A DNA stretch of 64,000 bases from Lytechinus pictus (GCF_037042905.1 NC_087257.1:12994001-13058000), one strand, 5' to 3'; numbered from the stretch's first letter, positions 23,838-33,871 are shown. The notes: generated from the letters alone by a model not told the origin. A program made the numbers and translations.

Positions 23838-24761
23838 ATGGAGGAAAGTCACAAGAAAGCCAGGAAAAGAAACTGGGACAGCACGGAAAAAACCCTCCTC
23901 GTTCACCTCGTTGGTGATAAAATAGATATTATCGAAAAGAAGAGAAACGATTTCCCGGCCAACTCTGCCAAAATCAGGGCCTGGGAGGAAATCTTCAGTG
24001 AATTTCGGGCCCGGTATGGAGAGAGGAGGAGCATGAAAGAAATACGAGATCAATGGAAAAGGATAAAGCTCGCGGGGAAGGCTGAATGGACCGACTTCTC
24101 CAAAAAGAGGAGGATGACGGGAGGAGGAGAGCCACCCCAGCAACCCTCGGACCTCTCTGTCGTTCTGCGGGACATGGTCCCAAATGAGTTTGCGCAGATA
24201 CTCAACGAGTACGATGATGATGCAGGCATTGCCCGTCAGAACGACGATGCAGTGTATGCATTCGAGTACCTTGCAGGAATGCTGCCAGTGTTGGAGAAGG
24301 AAGAATGGACAAAGTACACGAAGAAGAGGAACAGCCGAAGGAATTCTGTCCGTGTATTCGGAATCCCAGAGAAGAAAGGAGAAGATACTGACCAACTCCT
24401 CATCAAGGCAGTGTCTGATGATCTTCCCTGCCCAATCTCTTCTGCTAACATCGATCATTCCCATCGATCAGGGAGGCCAAGAGCTGATTCAAAGAAGCCC
24501 CGCCCCATCCTGGTCAAGTTAACCCACTACAGGAAAAAGGCGGCCCTGATGAAGGATAGACATCAACTCAAAGGATCAGGCATATCCATCCAGGACTTGA
24601 CGAAAGCAAATCATCGGATCCTCTTGAAACTTTCTAACCATCCGAAGGTTGAGGCTGCCTGGACAGTCGATGGAAGAATCATGGCCGCCTTGAAGATGAA
24701 TGAGGAGGGGATTTCTATAAAGAGAGGTGTAACTTCCCTTCAAGAAGTTTCAACATTATAA
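23838..24761 (+). CDS. unit A: zeste/FSBP-type Myb/SANT domain fused to LINE-1 ORF1-like region (intact, 307 aa)
   Basis: Residues ~15-80 match the Myb/SANT-like type of zeste/FSBP/apontic: RNWDSTEKTLLVHLV, AWEEIFSEF, IRDQWKRIKLAGKAEW, then the TGGGEPP tail typical of that family. Residues ~165-285 match the L1 ORF1p (transposase_22) RRM and C-terminal domain: SVRVFGIPEKKGEDTD, RPILVKLTHYRKKAALM, LKGSGISI, DLTKAN. Myb domains bind DNA and L1 ORF1p binds RNA as a chaperone in retrotransposition, so the product could bridge nucleic acids; that role is inference. This copy keeps the Myb tryptophan that the other units lost and has a diverged 5' flank, so it may be closest to the founder. One codon is missing in the conserved QEDLT motif (QDLT). 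Confidence 0.85.
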   Translation: MEESHKKARKRNWDSTEKTLLVHLVGDKIDIIEKKRNDFPANSAKIRAWEEIFSEFRARYGERRSMKEIRDQWKRIKLAGKAEWTDFSKKRRMTGGGEPPQQPSDLSVVLRDMVPNEFAQILNEYDDDAGIARQNDDAVYAFEYLAGMLPVLEKEEWTKYTKKRNSRRNSVRVFGIPEKKGEDTDQLLIKAVSDDLPCPISSANIDHSHRSGRPRADSKKPRPILVKLTHYRKKAALMKDRHQLKGSGISIQDLTKANHRILLKLSNHPKVEAAWTVDGRIMAALKMNEEGISIKRGVTSLQEVSTL

Positions 24762-25158
24762 ACTTTTCTATCAATCCAAGAGGTTTGAATTGAATCTATT
24801 GCTCACATTTGTTTTGCTCTTATTCTCTTTTTCTCTACATATACATGTAAGTACATTATTGTGTGATCAGGTATGATTATCATGTTTTCTGTATATATAC
24901 ACTATTTTTATTTTTTTTGTATCTCATGTTGTGTGTGCTGATGCGGCTGGTTTGTATGTGTGTACATGTATGTGGAGGTTCCTCAACAATTCCAATTGTT
25001 TACGTGTTTGCTTTGTGGCTTACATCCTGTAGATGAACTGCATCTCTATCTCTATCTACCACTGCTGAGGTCACAATGAAATAAATAAATATAAGAAAAT
25101 TGCTTTATTAAGAGAATACCAGCCGATTTCAGATTTTACAAATTAGCATAATAAATCA

Positions 25159-25623
25159 GTGGTAAATTTGAATAATTTTGGAGATCATAATGTGGGTCGC
25201 ATTCTTGCTTATATCCATTACAAGATCAATTACAAAATAGCCAAGTCAATTTTTGATTCAAACATATTAAATTTTAGGAACTGGCTTATGGGAGCATCCA
25301 CAGACCAGATGAGAAAAATTGGTGTTATTTTTGCCTACAGTGATCCAATATCCCGTAAAAAGAATCCTCCGATTACGAAAAAGTGCCCCTATTGTGGTAC
25401 TTCAGTGCAGCGGTTGGACAACCACCTCCATACTGTGCACAACGTCCCACGAAAATCAGAGGAAATGGTCCAACAACTGAAGGCTGTGAAAAGAAACTGC
25501 ACAGACTTCTCCAAAAAGAGGAGGATGACGGGAGGAGGAGAGCCACCCCAGCAACCCTCAGACCTCTCCGTCCTTCTGCGCAGTAAAAAAATATTTTTGT
25601 GTTATGTTGATTTCTTCTTGTAA
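25159..25623 (+). CDS. unit B: small C2H2 zinc-finger ORF
   Basis: The 154-residue ORF contains KKCPYCGTSVQRLDNHLHTVH, a C-x2-C...H-x4-H finger, at about residues 73-93. It ends with SKKRRMTGGGEPPQQPSDLS, a copied piece of the Myb/SANT gene's TGGG tail, then a short unrelated end before the stop. The conserved start used in other units is the Met at 25288 (MGASTDQMRK). Such fingers occur in transposon-encoded DNA-binding proteins; no function is shown here. It could also be a 5' exon spliced to the downstream Myb-ORF1 gene. Confidence 0.5.
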   Translation: MVNLNNFGDHNVGRILAYIHYKINYKIAKSIFDSNILNFRNWLMGASTDQMRKIGVIFAYSDPISRKKNPPITKKCPYCGTSVQRLDNHLHTVHNVPRKSEEMVQQLKAVKRNCTDFSKKRRMTGGGEPPQQPSDLSVLLRSKKIFLCYVDFFL

Positions 25624-25663
25624 ATTAGTTTTGTAATCGAAATAATTACAAGTTTCAATAACC

Positions 25664-26592
25664 ATGGAGGAAAGCCAAAAAAAAAAAAGGACAGGAAAAG
25701 AAACTGGGACAGTTCAGAAAAAACCCTCCTTGTTCACCTCGTTGGTAATAGAATAGACATAATAGAGGAGAAGAAAAACGATTTTCAGGCCAACTCGGCC
25801 AAAATCAGGGACTGGGAGGAAATCTTCGGTGAATTTCGGGCCTGGTATGGAGAGAGGAGGAGCATGAAAGAAATACGAGATCAATGGAAAAAGATAAAGC
25901 TTGCGGGGAAGGCTGAATGGACCGACTTCTCCAAAAAGAGGAGGATGACGGGAGGAGAGCCACCCCAGCAACCCTCGAACCTCTCCGTCGTTCTGCGGGA
26001 CATGGTCCCAAATGAGTTTGCGCAGATACTCAACGAGTACGATGATGATGCAGGCATTGCCCGTCAGAACGACGATGCAGTGTATGCATTCGAGTACCTT
26101 TCAGGAATGCTGCCAGTGTTGGAGAAGGGAGAACGGACAAAGTACACGAAGAAGAGGAACAGCCGGAGGAATTCTGTCCGTGTATTCGGAATCCCAGAGA
26201 AGAAAGGAGAAGATACTGACCAACTCCTCATCAAGGCAGTGTCTGATCATCTTCCCTGCCCAATCTCTTCTGCTAACATCGATCATTCCCATCGATCAGG
26301 GAGTCCAAGAGCTGATTCAAATAAGCCCCGCCCCATCCTGGTCAAGTTAACCCACTACAGGAAAAAGGCGGCCCTGATGAAGGATAGACGTCAACTCAAA
26401 GGATCAGGCATATCAATCCAGGAGGACTTGACGAAAGCAAATCATCAGATCCTCTTGAAACTCTCTAACCATCCGAAGGTTGAGGCTGCCTGGACAGTCG
26501 ATGGAAGAATCATGGCCGCCTTGAAGATGAATGAGGAGGGGATTTCTATAAAGAGAGGTGTAACTTCCCTTCAAGAAGTTTCAACATTATAA
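25664..26592 (+). pseudogene. unit B: Myb/SANT-ORF1 gene with N-terminal frameshift
   Basis: From the conserved start (MEESQKKK...) the frame runs into a stop at about 25,755. A 12-A run and a 6-A run put the start out of frame with the Myb helix. Past the first A-run the correct frame is intact (NWDSSEKTLLVHLV) and continues to the normal stop, and an internal Met at 25864 opens 242 residues. So the coding body is preserved and only the N-terminus is disconnected by homopolymer slippage. Sequencing error in the A-run is an alternative. Confidence 0.7.
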
Positions 26593-27108
26593 ACTTTTCT
26601 ATCAATCCAAGAGGTTTGAATTGAATCTATTGCTCACATTTGTTTTGCTCTTATTCTCTTTTTCTCTACATATTCATGTAAGTACATTATTGTGTGATCA
26701 TGTATGGTTATCATGTTTTCTGTATATATATACACTATTTTTATTTTTTTTGTATCTCATGTTGTGTGTGCTGATGCGGCTGGTTTGTATGTGTGTACAT
26801 GTACGTGGAGGTTCCTCAACAATTCCAATTGTTTACGTGTTTGCTTTGTGGCTTACATCCTCTAGATGAACTGCATCTCTATCGATCTACCGCTGCTGAG
26901 GTCACAATGAAATAAATAAATTGTTTAATTAAGAGAATACCAGCCGATTTCAGATTTTACAAATTAGCATAATAAATCAGTGGTAAATTTGAATAATTTT
27001 TGAGATCATAATGTGGGTCGCATTCTTGCTTATATCCATTACAAGATCAATTACAAAACAGCCAAGTTTATTTTTGATTCAAACATATTAAATTTTAGGA
27101 ACTAGCTT

Positions 27109-27444
27109 ATGGGAGCATCCACAGACCAGATGAGAAAAATTTGTGTTATTTTTGCCTACAGTGATCCAATATCCCGTAAAAAGAATCCTCCGATTACGAA
27201 AAAGTGCCCCCATTGTGGTACTTCAGTGCAGCGGTTGGACAACCACCTCTATACTGTGCACAACGTCCCACGAAAATCAGAAGAAATGGTCCAACAACTG
27301 AAGGCTGCGAAAAGAAACTGCACAGACTTCTACAAAAAGAGGAGGATGACGGGAGGAGGAGAGCAACCCCAGCAACCCTTGGACCTCTCCGTCCTTCTGC
27401 GCAGTAAAAAAAGATTTTTGTGTTATGTTGATTTCTACTTGTAA
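27109..27444 (+). CDS. unit C: small C2H2 zinc-finger ORF
   Basis: Starts MGASTDQMRK; finger CPHCGTSVQRLDNHLYTVH; ends with the copied TGGGEQPQQPLDLS segment and the shared LCYVDFYL end. The copied segment differs at several residues from the one in the Myb gene of the same unit, so the two copies within a unit evolve separately. Function unknown; see unit B. Confidence 0.5.
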   Translation: MGASTDQMRKICVIFAYSDPISRKKNPPITKKCPHCGTSVQRLDNHLYTVHNVPRKSEEMVQQLKAAKRNCTDFYKKRRMTGGGEQPQQPLDLSVLLRSKKRFLCYVDFYL

Positions 27445-27484
27445 ATTAGTTTTGTAATCGAAATAATTACAAGTTTCAATAACC

Positions 27485-28408
27485 ATGGAGGAAAGCCAAA
27501 AAAAAAGGACAGGAAAAGAAACTGGGACAGTTCAGAAAAAAACCCTCCTTGTTCACCTCGTTGGTAATAGAATAGACATAATAGAGAAGAAGGAAAACGA
27601 TTTTCAGGCAAACTTGGCCAAAATCAGGGCCTGGGAGGAAATCTTCGGTGAATTTCGAGCCCGGTATGGAGAGAGGAGGAGCATAAAAGAAATACGAGAT
27701 CAATGGAAAAGGATAAAGCTCGCGGGGAAGGCTGAATGGACCGACTTCTCCAAAAAGAGGAGGATGACGGGAGAGCCACCCCAGCAACCCTCGGACCTCT
27801 CCGTCCATCTGCGGGACATGGTCCCAAATGAGTTCGCCCAGATTCTCAACGAGTACGATGACGATGCAGGCATTGCCCGTCAGAACGACGATGCAGTGTA
27901 TGCATTCGAGTACCTTGCAGGAATGCTGCCAGTGTTGGAGAAGGGAGAACGGACAAAGTACACGAAGAAGAGGAACAGCCGAAGGAATTTTGTCCGTGTA
28001 TTCGGAATCCCAGAGAAGAAAGGAGAAGATACTGACCAACTCCTCATCAAGGCAGTGTCTGATCATCTTCCCTGCCCAATCTCTTCTGCTAACATCGATC
28101 ATTCCCATCGATCAGGGAGGCCAAGAGCTGATTCAAAGAAGCCCCGCCCCATCCTGGTCAAGTTAACCCACTACAGGAAAAAGGCGGCCCTGATGAAGGA
28201 TAGACGTCAACTCAAAGGATCAGGCATATCCATCCAGGAGGACTTGACGAAAGCAAATCATCACATCCTCTTGAAACTCTCTAACCATCCGAAGGTTGAG
28301 GCTGCCTGGACAGTCGATGGAAGTATCATGGCCGCCTTGAAGATGAATGAGGAGGGGATTTCTATAAAGAGAGGTGTAACTTCCCTTCAAGAAGTTTCAA
28401 CATTATAA
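27485..28408 (+). CDS. unit C: Myb/SANT-ORF1 fusion (full-length 307 aa, altered N-terminus)
   Basis: The ORF is intact from MEES to the shared C-terminus QEVSTL. An A-run change before the Myb helix is offset by one extra A about 30 nt later, so residues ~11-20 read GKETGTVQKK instead of the RNWDSSEK seen in unit A, and the first conserved Myb tryptophan is lost. The rest (AWEEIFGEF, QWKRIKLAGKAEW, RVFGIPEKKGEDTD, RPILVKLTHYRKK, QEDLTKAN) is as in unit A. Indels of GGA triplets shorten TGGGEPP to TGEPP. It may be translatable but with a weakened DNA-binding helix. Confidence 0.75.
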   Translation: MEESQKKRTGKETGTVQKKTLLVHLVGNRIDIIEKKENDFQANLAKIRAWEEIFGEFRARYGERRSIKEIRDQWKRIKLAGKAEWTDFSKKRRMTGEPPQQPSDLSVHLRDMVPNEFAQILNEYDDDAGIARQNDDAVYAFEYLAGMLPVLEKGERTKYTKKRNSRRNFVRVFGIPEKKGEDTDQLLIKAVSDHLPCPISSANIDHSHRSGRPRADSKKPRPILVKLTHYRKKAALMKDRRQLKGSGISIQEDLTKANHHILLKLSNHPKVEAAWTVDGSIMAALKMNEEGISIKRGVTSLQEVSTL

Positions 28409-28936
28409 ACTTTTCTATCAATCCAAGAGGTTTGAATTGAATCTACTGCTCACATTTGTTTTGCTCTTATTCTCTTTTTCTCTACATACACATGTAAGTA
28501 CATTATTGTGTGATCATGTAGGATTATCATGTTTTCTGTATATATATATACACTATTTTTATTTTTTTTGTATCTCATGTTGTGTGTGCTGATGCGGCTG
28601 GTTTGTATGTGTGTACATGTATGTGGATGTTCCTCAACAATTCCAATTGTTTATGTGTTTGCTTTGTGGCTTACATCCTCGAGATGAACTGCATCTCTAT
28701 CTCTATCTACCGCTGCTGAGATCACAATGAAATAAATAAATATAAGATGATTGCTTTAAGAGAATACCAGCCGATTTCAGATTTTACAAATTAGCATAAT
28801 AAATCAGTGGTAAATTTGAATAATTTTTGACATCATATTGTGGGTCGCATTCTTGCTTATATCCATTACAAGATCAATTACAAAACAGCCAAGTCAATTT
28901 TTTTATTCAAACATATCAAATTCTAGGAACTAGCTT

Positions 28937-29824
28937 ATGGGAGCATCCACAGACCAGATGAGAAAAATTTGTGTTATTTTTGCCTACAGTGATCCAATAT
29001 CCCGTAAAAAGAATCCTCCGATTACGAAAAAGTGCTCCCATTGTGGTTCTTCCGTGCAGCGGTTGGACAACCACCTCCATACTGTGCACAACGTCCCACA
29101 AAAATCAGAAGAAATGGTCCAACAACTGAAGGCTGTGAAAAGAAACTGCACAGACTTCTCCAAAAAGAGGAGGATGACGGGAAGAGGAGAGCCACCCCAG
29201 CAACCCTCGGACCTCTCCGTCGTTCTGCGGGACATGGTCCCAAATGAGTTTGCGCAGATACTCAACGAGTACGAAGATGATGCAGGCATTGCCCGTCAGA
29301 ACGACGATGCAGTGTATGCATTCGAGTACCTTGCAGGAATGCTGCCAGTGTTGGAGAAGTGAGAACGGACAAAGTACACGAAGAAGAGGAACAGCCGAAG
29401 GAATTCTGTCCGTGTATTCGGAATCCCAGAGAAGAAAGGAGAAGATACTGACCAACTCCTCATCAAGGCAGTGTCTGATCATCTTCCCTGCCCAATCTCT
29501 TCTGCTAACATCGATCATTCCCATCGATCAGGGAGGCCAAGAGCTGATTCAAAGAAGCCCCGCCCCATCCTGGTCAAGTTAACCCACTACAGGAAAAAGG
29601 CGGCCCTGATGAAGGATAGACGTCAACTCAAAGGATCAGGCATATCCATCCAGGAGGACTTGACGAAAGCAAATCATCAGATCCTCTTGAAACTCTCTAA
29701 CCATCCGAAGGTTGAGGCTGCCTGGACAGTCGATGGAAGAATCATGGCCGCCTTGAAGATGAATGAGGAGGGGATTTCTATAAAGAGAGGTGTAACTTCC
29801 CTTCAAGAAGTTTCAACATTATAA
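28937..29824 (+). pseudogene. unit D: zinc finger fused directly to the Myb-tail/ORF1 region, with nonsense codon
   Basis: This unit is 412 nt shorter. The zinc-finger ORF (CSHCGSSVQRLDNHLHTVH) runs through its TGRGEPPQQPSDLS segment straight into VVLRDMVPNEFAQ of the Myb/ORF1 gene, skipping the Myb helices. The lost length equals the distance between the two copies of that ~80-nt segment in other units, so the deletion was between direct repeats. The fused frame then stops at 29,360 (GAGAAG TGA, where others have GGA). After the stop the ORF1-like part stays open to 29,824. Confidence 0.8.
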
Positions 29825-30352
29825 ACTTTTCTATCAATCCAAGAGGTTTGAATTGAATCTATTGCTCACATTTGTTTTGCTCTTATTCTCTTTTTCTCTA
29901 CATATACATGTAAGTACATTATTGTGTGATCATGTATGGTTATCATGTTTTCTGTATATATATACACTATTTTTATTTTTGTTGTATCTCATGTTGTGTG
30001 TGCTGATGCGGCTGGTTTGTATGTGTGTACATGTATGTGGAGGTTCCTCAACAATTCCAATTGTTCATGTGTTTGCTTTGTGGCTTACATCCTCTAGATG
30101 AACTGCATCTCTATCTCTATCTACCGCTGCTGAGGTCACAATGAAATAAATAAATATAAGAAAATTGCTTTATCAAGAGAATACCAGCCGATTTCAGATT
30201 TTACAAATTATCATAATAAATCAGTGGTAAATTTGAATAATTTTTGAGATCATAATGTGGGTCGCATTCTTGCTTATATCCATTACAAGATCAATTACAA
30301 AATAGCCAAGTCAATTTTTGATTCAAACATATTAAATTTTAGGAACTAGCTT

Positions 30353-30700
30353 ATGGGAGCATCCACAGACCAGATGAGAAAAATTTGTGTTATTTTTGCC
30401 TACAGTGATCCAATATCCCGTAAAAAGAATCCTCCGATAACAAAAAAGTGCCCCCATTGTGGCTCTTCCGTGCAGCGGTTGGACAACCACCTCCATACTG
30501 TGCACAACGTCCCACGAAAATCAGAGGAAATGGTCCAACAAATGAAGGCTGTGAAAAGAAACTGCACAGACTTCTCCAAAAAGAGGAGGATGACGGGAGG
30601 AGGAGAGCCAACCCAGCAACCCTCGGACCTCTCCGTCCTTCTGCGCAGAAAAAAAGATTTTTGTGTTATGTTGATTTCTACTTGTAAATTAGTTTTGTAA
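30353..30700 (+). CDS. unit E: small C2H2 zinc-finger ORF
   Basis: Starts MGASTDQMRK; finger CPHCGSSVQRLDNHLHTVH; ends with the TGGGEPTQQPSDLS segment. Loss of one base in the following A-run shifts the last residues relative to units B and C, so this end is not under strong constraint. Confidence 0.45.
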   Translation: MGASTDQMRKICVIFAYSDPISRKKNPPITKKCPHCGSSVQRLDNHLHTVHNVPRKSEEMVQQMKAVKRNCTDFSKKRRMTGGGEPTQQPSDLSVLLRRKKDFCVMLISTCKLVL

Positions 30701-30727
30701 TCGAAATAATTACAAGTTTCAATAACC

Positions 30728-31651
30728 ATGGAGGAAAGCCAAAAAAGAACAGGAAAAGAAACTGGGACAGTTCAGATAAAACCCCTCCTTGTTCACCTCG
30801 TTGGTAATAGAATAGACATAATAGAAAAGAAGGAAAACGATTTTCAGGCCAACTCGGTCAAAATCAGGGCCTGGGAGGAAATCTTCAGTGAATTTCGGGC
30901 CCGGTATGGAGAGAGGAGGAGCATGAAAGAAATAGGAGATCAATGGAAAAGGATAAAGCTCGCAGGGAAGGCTGAATGGACCAACTTCTCCAAAAAGAGG
31001 AGGATGACGGGAGGAGAGCCACCCCAGCAACCCTCGGACCTCTCCGTCGTTCTGCGGGACATGATCCCAAATGAGTTTGCGCAGATACTCAACGAGTACG
31101 ATGATGATGCAGGCATTGCCCGTCAGAACGACGATGCAGTGTATGCATTCGAGTACCTTGCAGGAATGCTGCCAGTGTTGGAGAAGGGAGAACGGACAAA
31201 GTACACGAAGAAGAGGAACAGCCGCAGGAATTCTGTCCGTGTATTCGGAATCCCAGAGAAGAAAGGAGAAGATACTGACCAACTCCTCATCAAGGCAGTG
31301 TCTGATCATCTTCCCTGCCCAATCTCTTCTGCTAACATCGATCATTCCCATCGATCAGGGAGGCCAAGGGCTGATTCAAAGAAGCCCCGCCCCATCCTGG
31401 TCAAGTTAACCCACTACAGGAAAAAGGCGGCCCTGATGAAGGATAGACATCAACTCAAAGGATCAGGCATATCCTTCCAGGAGGACTTGACGTAAGCAAA
31501 TCATCAGATCCTCTTGAAACCCTCTAACCATCCGAAGGTTGAGGCTGCCTGGACAGTCGATGGAAGAATCATGGCCGCCTTGAAGATGAATGAGGAGGGG
31601 ATTTCTATAAAGAGAGGTGTAACTTCCCTTCAAGAAGTTTCAACATTATAA
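30728..31651 (+). pseudogene. unit E: Myb/SANT-ORF1 gene truncated by a nonsense codon
   Basis: Open from MEESQKRTGKE through the Myb and RRM-like parts, then TAA at 31,493-31,495 (ACG TAA where others have ACG AAA), giving 255 residues and losing the last part of the ORF1 C-terminal domain. As in unit C, the N-terminal frame change is compensated downstream, here by CAGATAAAACCCC, a different mutation. The normal stop is at 31,649. Confidence 0.75.
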
Positions 31652-32083
31652 ACTTTTCTATCAATCCAAGAGGTTTGAATTGAATCTATTGCTCACATTT
31701 GTTTTGCTCTTATTCTCTTTTTCTCTACATATACATGTAAGTACATTATTGTGTGATCACGTATGATTATCATGTTTTCTGTATATATATACACTATTTT
31801 TATTTTTTTTGTATCTCATGTTGTGTGTGCTGATGCGGCTGGTTTGTATGTGTGTACAAGTATGTGGATGTTCCTCAACAATTCCAATTGTTTACGTGTT
31901 TGCTTTGTGGCTTACATCCTCTAGATGAACTGCAGCTCTATCTCTATCTACCGCTGCTGAGGTCACAATGAAATAAATAAATATAAGAAAATTGTTCAAT
32001 TAAGAGAATACCAGCCGATTTCAGATTTTACAAATTAGCATAATAAATCAGTGGTAAATTTGAATAATTTTTGAGATCATAAT

Positions 32084-32413
32084 GTGGGTCGCATTCTTGC
32101 TTATATCCATTACAAGATCAATTACAAAATAGCCAAGTCAATTTTTTATTCAAACATATTAAATTTTAGGAACTGGCTTATGGGAGCATCCACAGACCAG
32201 ATGAGAAAAATTGGTGTTATTTTTGCCTACAGTGATCCAATATCCCGTAAAAAGAGTCCTCCGATTACGAAAAAGTGCCCCCATTGTGGTTCTTCCGTGC
32301 AGCGGTTGGACAACCACCTCCATACTGTGCACAACGTCGCACGAAAATCGGAGGAAATGGTCCAACAAATGAAGGCTGTGAAAAGAAACTGCACAGGTTC
32401 AAAGAGAATATGA
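32084..32413 (+). pseudogene. unit F: last zinc-finger ORF, end of the array
   Basis: The leader and finger (CPHCGSSVQRLDNHLHTVH) match the other units, but homology stops at CTGCACAG (32,398), exactly where the copied TGGG segment begins elsewhere. The frame then ends GSKRI-stop in unique sequence. The junction marks the right edge of the tandem duplication and shows what the zinc-finger ORF looked like without the copied segment, or a truncation. Confidence 0.6.
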
Positions 32414-33681
32414 TAATTGACAATTACAGGGGTACTCCAGGCTGAATCAAAATTTTACAATGATCAAGTAATGACATGAAAGCTTTGTATTATTTTGATG
32501 AAATAGTTATATGTCTTCAAGATTTTTCAATGAGCATATTGATGATGTCATATCTCCACTTTAATATATTTGATGTGGATAAAATTTCAAGGGAGATGGA
32601 AAAAACTGAGTTCCCTTGTAACAGGACTTGTAAGAGAAGTAGGGAAGCTAGAGACCTTGCTCCCCATCACCTCTTCCTCCTTTGTCGGCCAGGAAGACGA
32701 CATGGGATGGGAGAACGAGGCCAAACTCCATTCCATGCGGGGGAGGCCTTGCAATAAAAGGCAAGATCCTTTGGTTTCTTTGCAATGCTATTTTTGACTG
32801 CTGTGTGCTGAGATGGTTCCTGTATCTTTCCTTCTGTAGCTTTCAGTAATTCATCATATGGGCAATTCCATAGGTTGGTGGACATGAGCTCAATGTGTCT
32901 TTGTACATATAGCCCATCTAAACCGTAACATGAGTAACCACTTTATCTGCACCCCTAGTAAAAACCATGTGTTCTTTATGTTTTAATTATATACAAATTT
33001 GTCTCCCTAATATACTTCTTTGAAATGGATATAATCAACGTTCATAAAAGCCTTGCATGAGGACACTTTTCACTTAAGTCCACTTTTCATTTTATGCATG
33101 TCCAAATCATGTAACGTGAGTAACCGACACATTTCAAAGATTTGCCAGGAGCATAATGAAATTTCCCAAGTTTTGTTTTTATACAAAGGATAGTCAGACT
33201 GCGTACTATGTTGTGATAAAGAGATGTTTAGTTCCTATCAATAATAATGGAGTTACAGCTCCAAGTATGAGTCAAGGTGTCTCCAAATGTAACGTGAGTA
33301 ACCGTGGAATAGCCCATATTAATCTGATCAACCAAACTTTTGAGCCTCTGGGACATGTTGGAACAACTATCATAGTTTGAGCTGAGCAGAAAGTGGATTT
33401 TCCTTGCCATTTTTGAAGATATATTTTCATCTCATATCATCTGTTTTACACTACGTGCCCACTAATGTCTTTCTATGTAAGTGACATGTGATTTTTCTGC
33501 ACATTTTTCCTTCATCTTGTCTGCCTATTTTACTGCCGGGTTCGCTCTCCTCATTCCTCACTTGTTTTGATTCATTGCTGTATCTAAACCACCATTGTGG
33601 CAAGAATGAAAGGCCAAAGACTATCTCAACAAGCAGCTCAAGATACCATCAGCCAAATAAATGAAAAAATTGATTCATGTG
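32399..33681. other. unique sequence after the array, with three copies of a 15-bp motif
   Basis: GTAACGTGAGTAACC occurs at 33111-33125 and 33289-33303, with a one-base variant (GTAACATGAGTAACC) at 32925-32939, about 180 nt apart. A short ORF at 33156-33380 (74 residues) has no recognisable domain. No other feature is supported. Confidence 0.45.
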
Positions 33682-33871
33682 TTAACCCTAAAAGGACTGG
33701 GGGGGGCCATGATGGTTTATGATAGTTTATGTGGTAAAGAATGTGCGTGCCAAATTTCGGCACGATCGCACGAACGGCGGCCGAGATCAGAAGGGGGGGC
33801 CATCATGCCCCCCCCCCCCCCCCCCCCCCGTCCTCAATACGTCTCAAATAGCCCAGTCCTTTTAGCGTTAA
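33682..33871. mobile_element. 190-bp piggyBac-like MITE with poly-C core
   Basis: TTAACCCTAAAAGGACTGG at the left, CCAGTCCTTTTAGCGTTAA at the right: CCCTA ends on TTAA, as in piggyBac. The core holds an uninterrupted C run of about 20. Confidence 0.85.

Larger units (their letters stand above)
23820..32398 (+). repeat. 8.6 kb head-to-tail array of Myb/SANT-L1ORF1 units
   Basis: The same unit recurs in direct orientation. The zinc-finger ORF start recurs at 25288, 27109, 28937, 30353 and 32180 (steps 1821, 1828, 1416, 1827), and the MEES start recurs at 23838, 25664, 27485 and 30728. Each unit has a 5' leader, a C2H2-finger ORF, a Myb/SANT-ORF1 gene, and a 3' region ending in AATGAAATAAATAAATA, like a non-LTR retrotransposon tail. 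The array begins just before the first MEES start and stops abruptly at 32,398, inside the fifth zinc-finger ORF. The copies are nearly identical by eye, indicating recent amplification or homogenisation. No reverse transcriptase, integrase or terminal inverted repeats are visible. Unequal crossing-over is the simplest origin because flanking leader sequence is included in every period. Confidence 0.9.

Noticed and set aside
23694-24464. 256-residue minus-strand frame opposite the unit A gene, and similar frames in other units
   Set aside because: It is the reverse-strand shadow of the Myb/ORF1 coding sequence; it follows the plus-strand gene and has no recognisable domain.
26621-26869. Hydrophobic 82-residue frames in the 3' regions of array units
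   Set aside because: Translation of T-rich 3' untranslated sequence; the frame is not kept in all units.
33156-33380. 74-residue ORF containing CNVSNRGIAHINLINQTF
   Set aside because: No domain recognised, not repeated in frame with the neighbouring motif copies, and no splice partners; not called as a gene.
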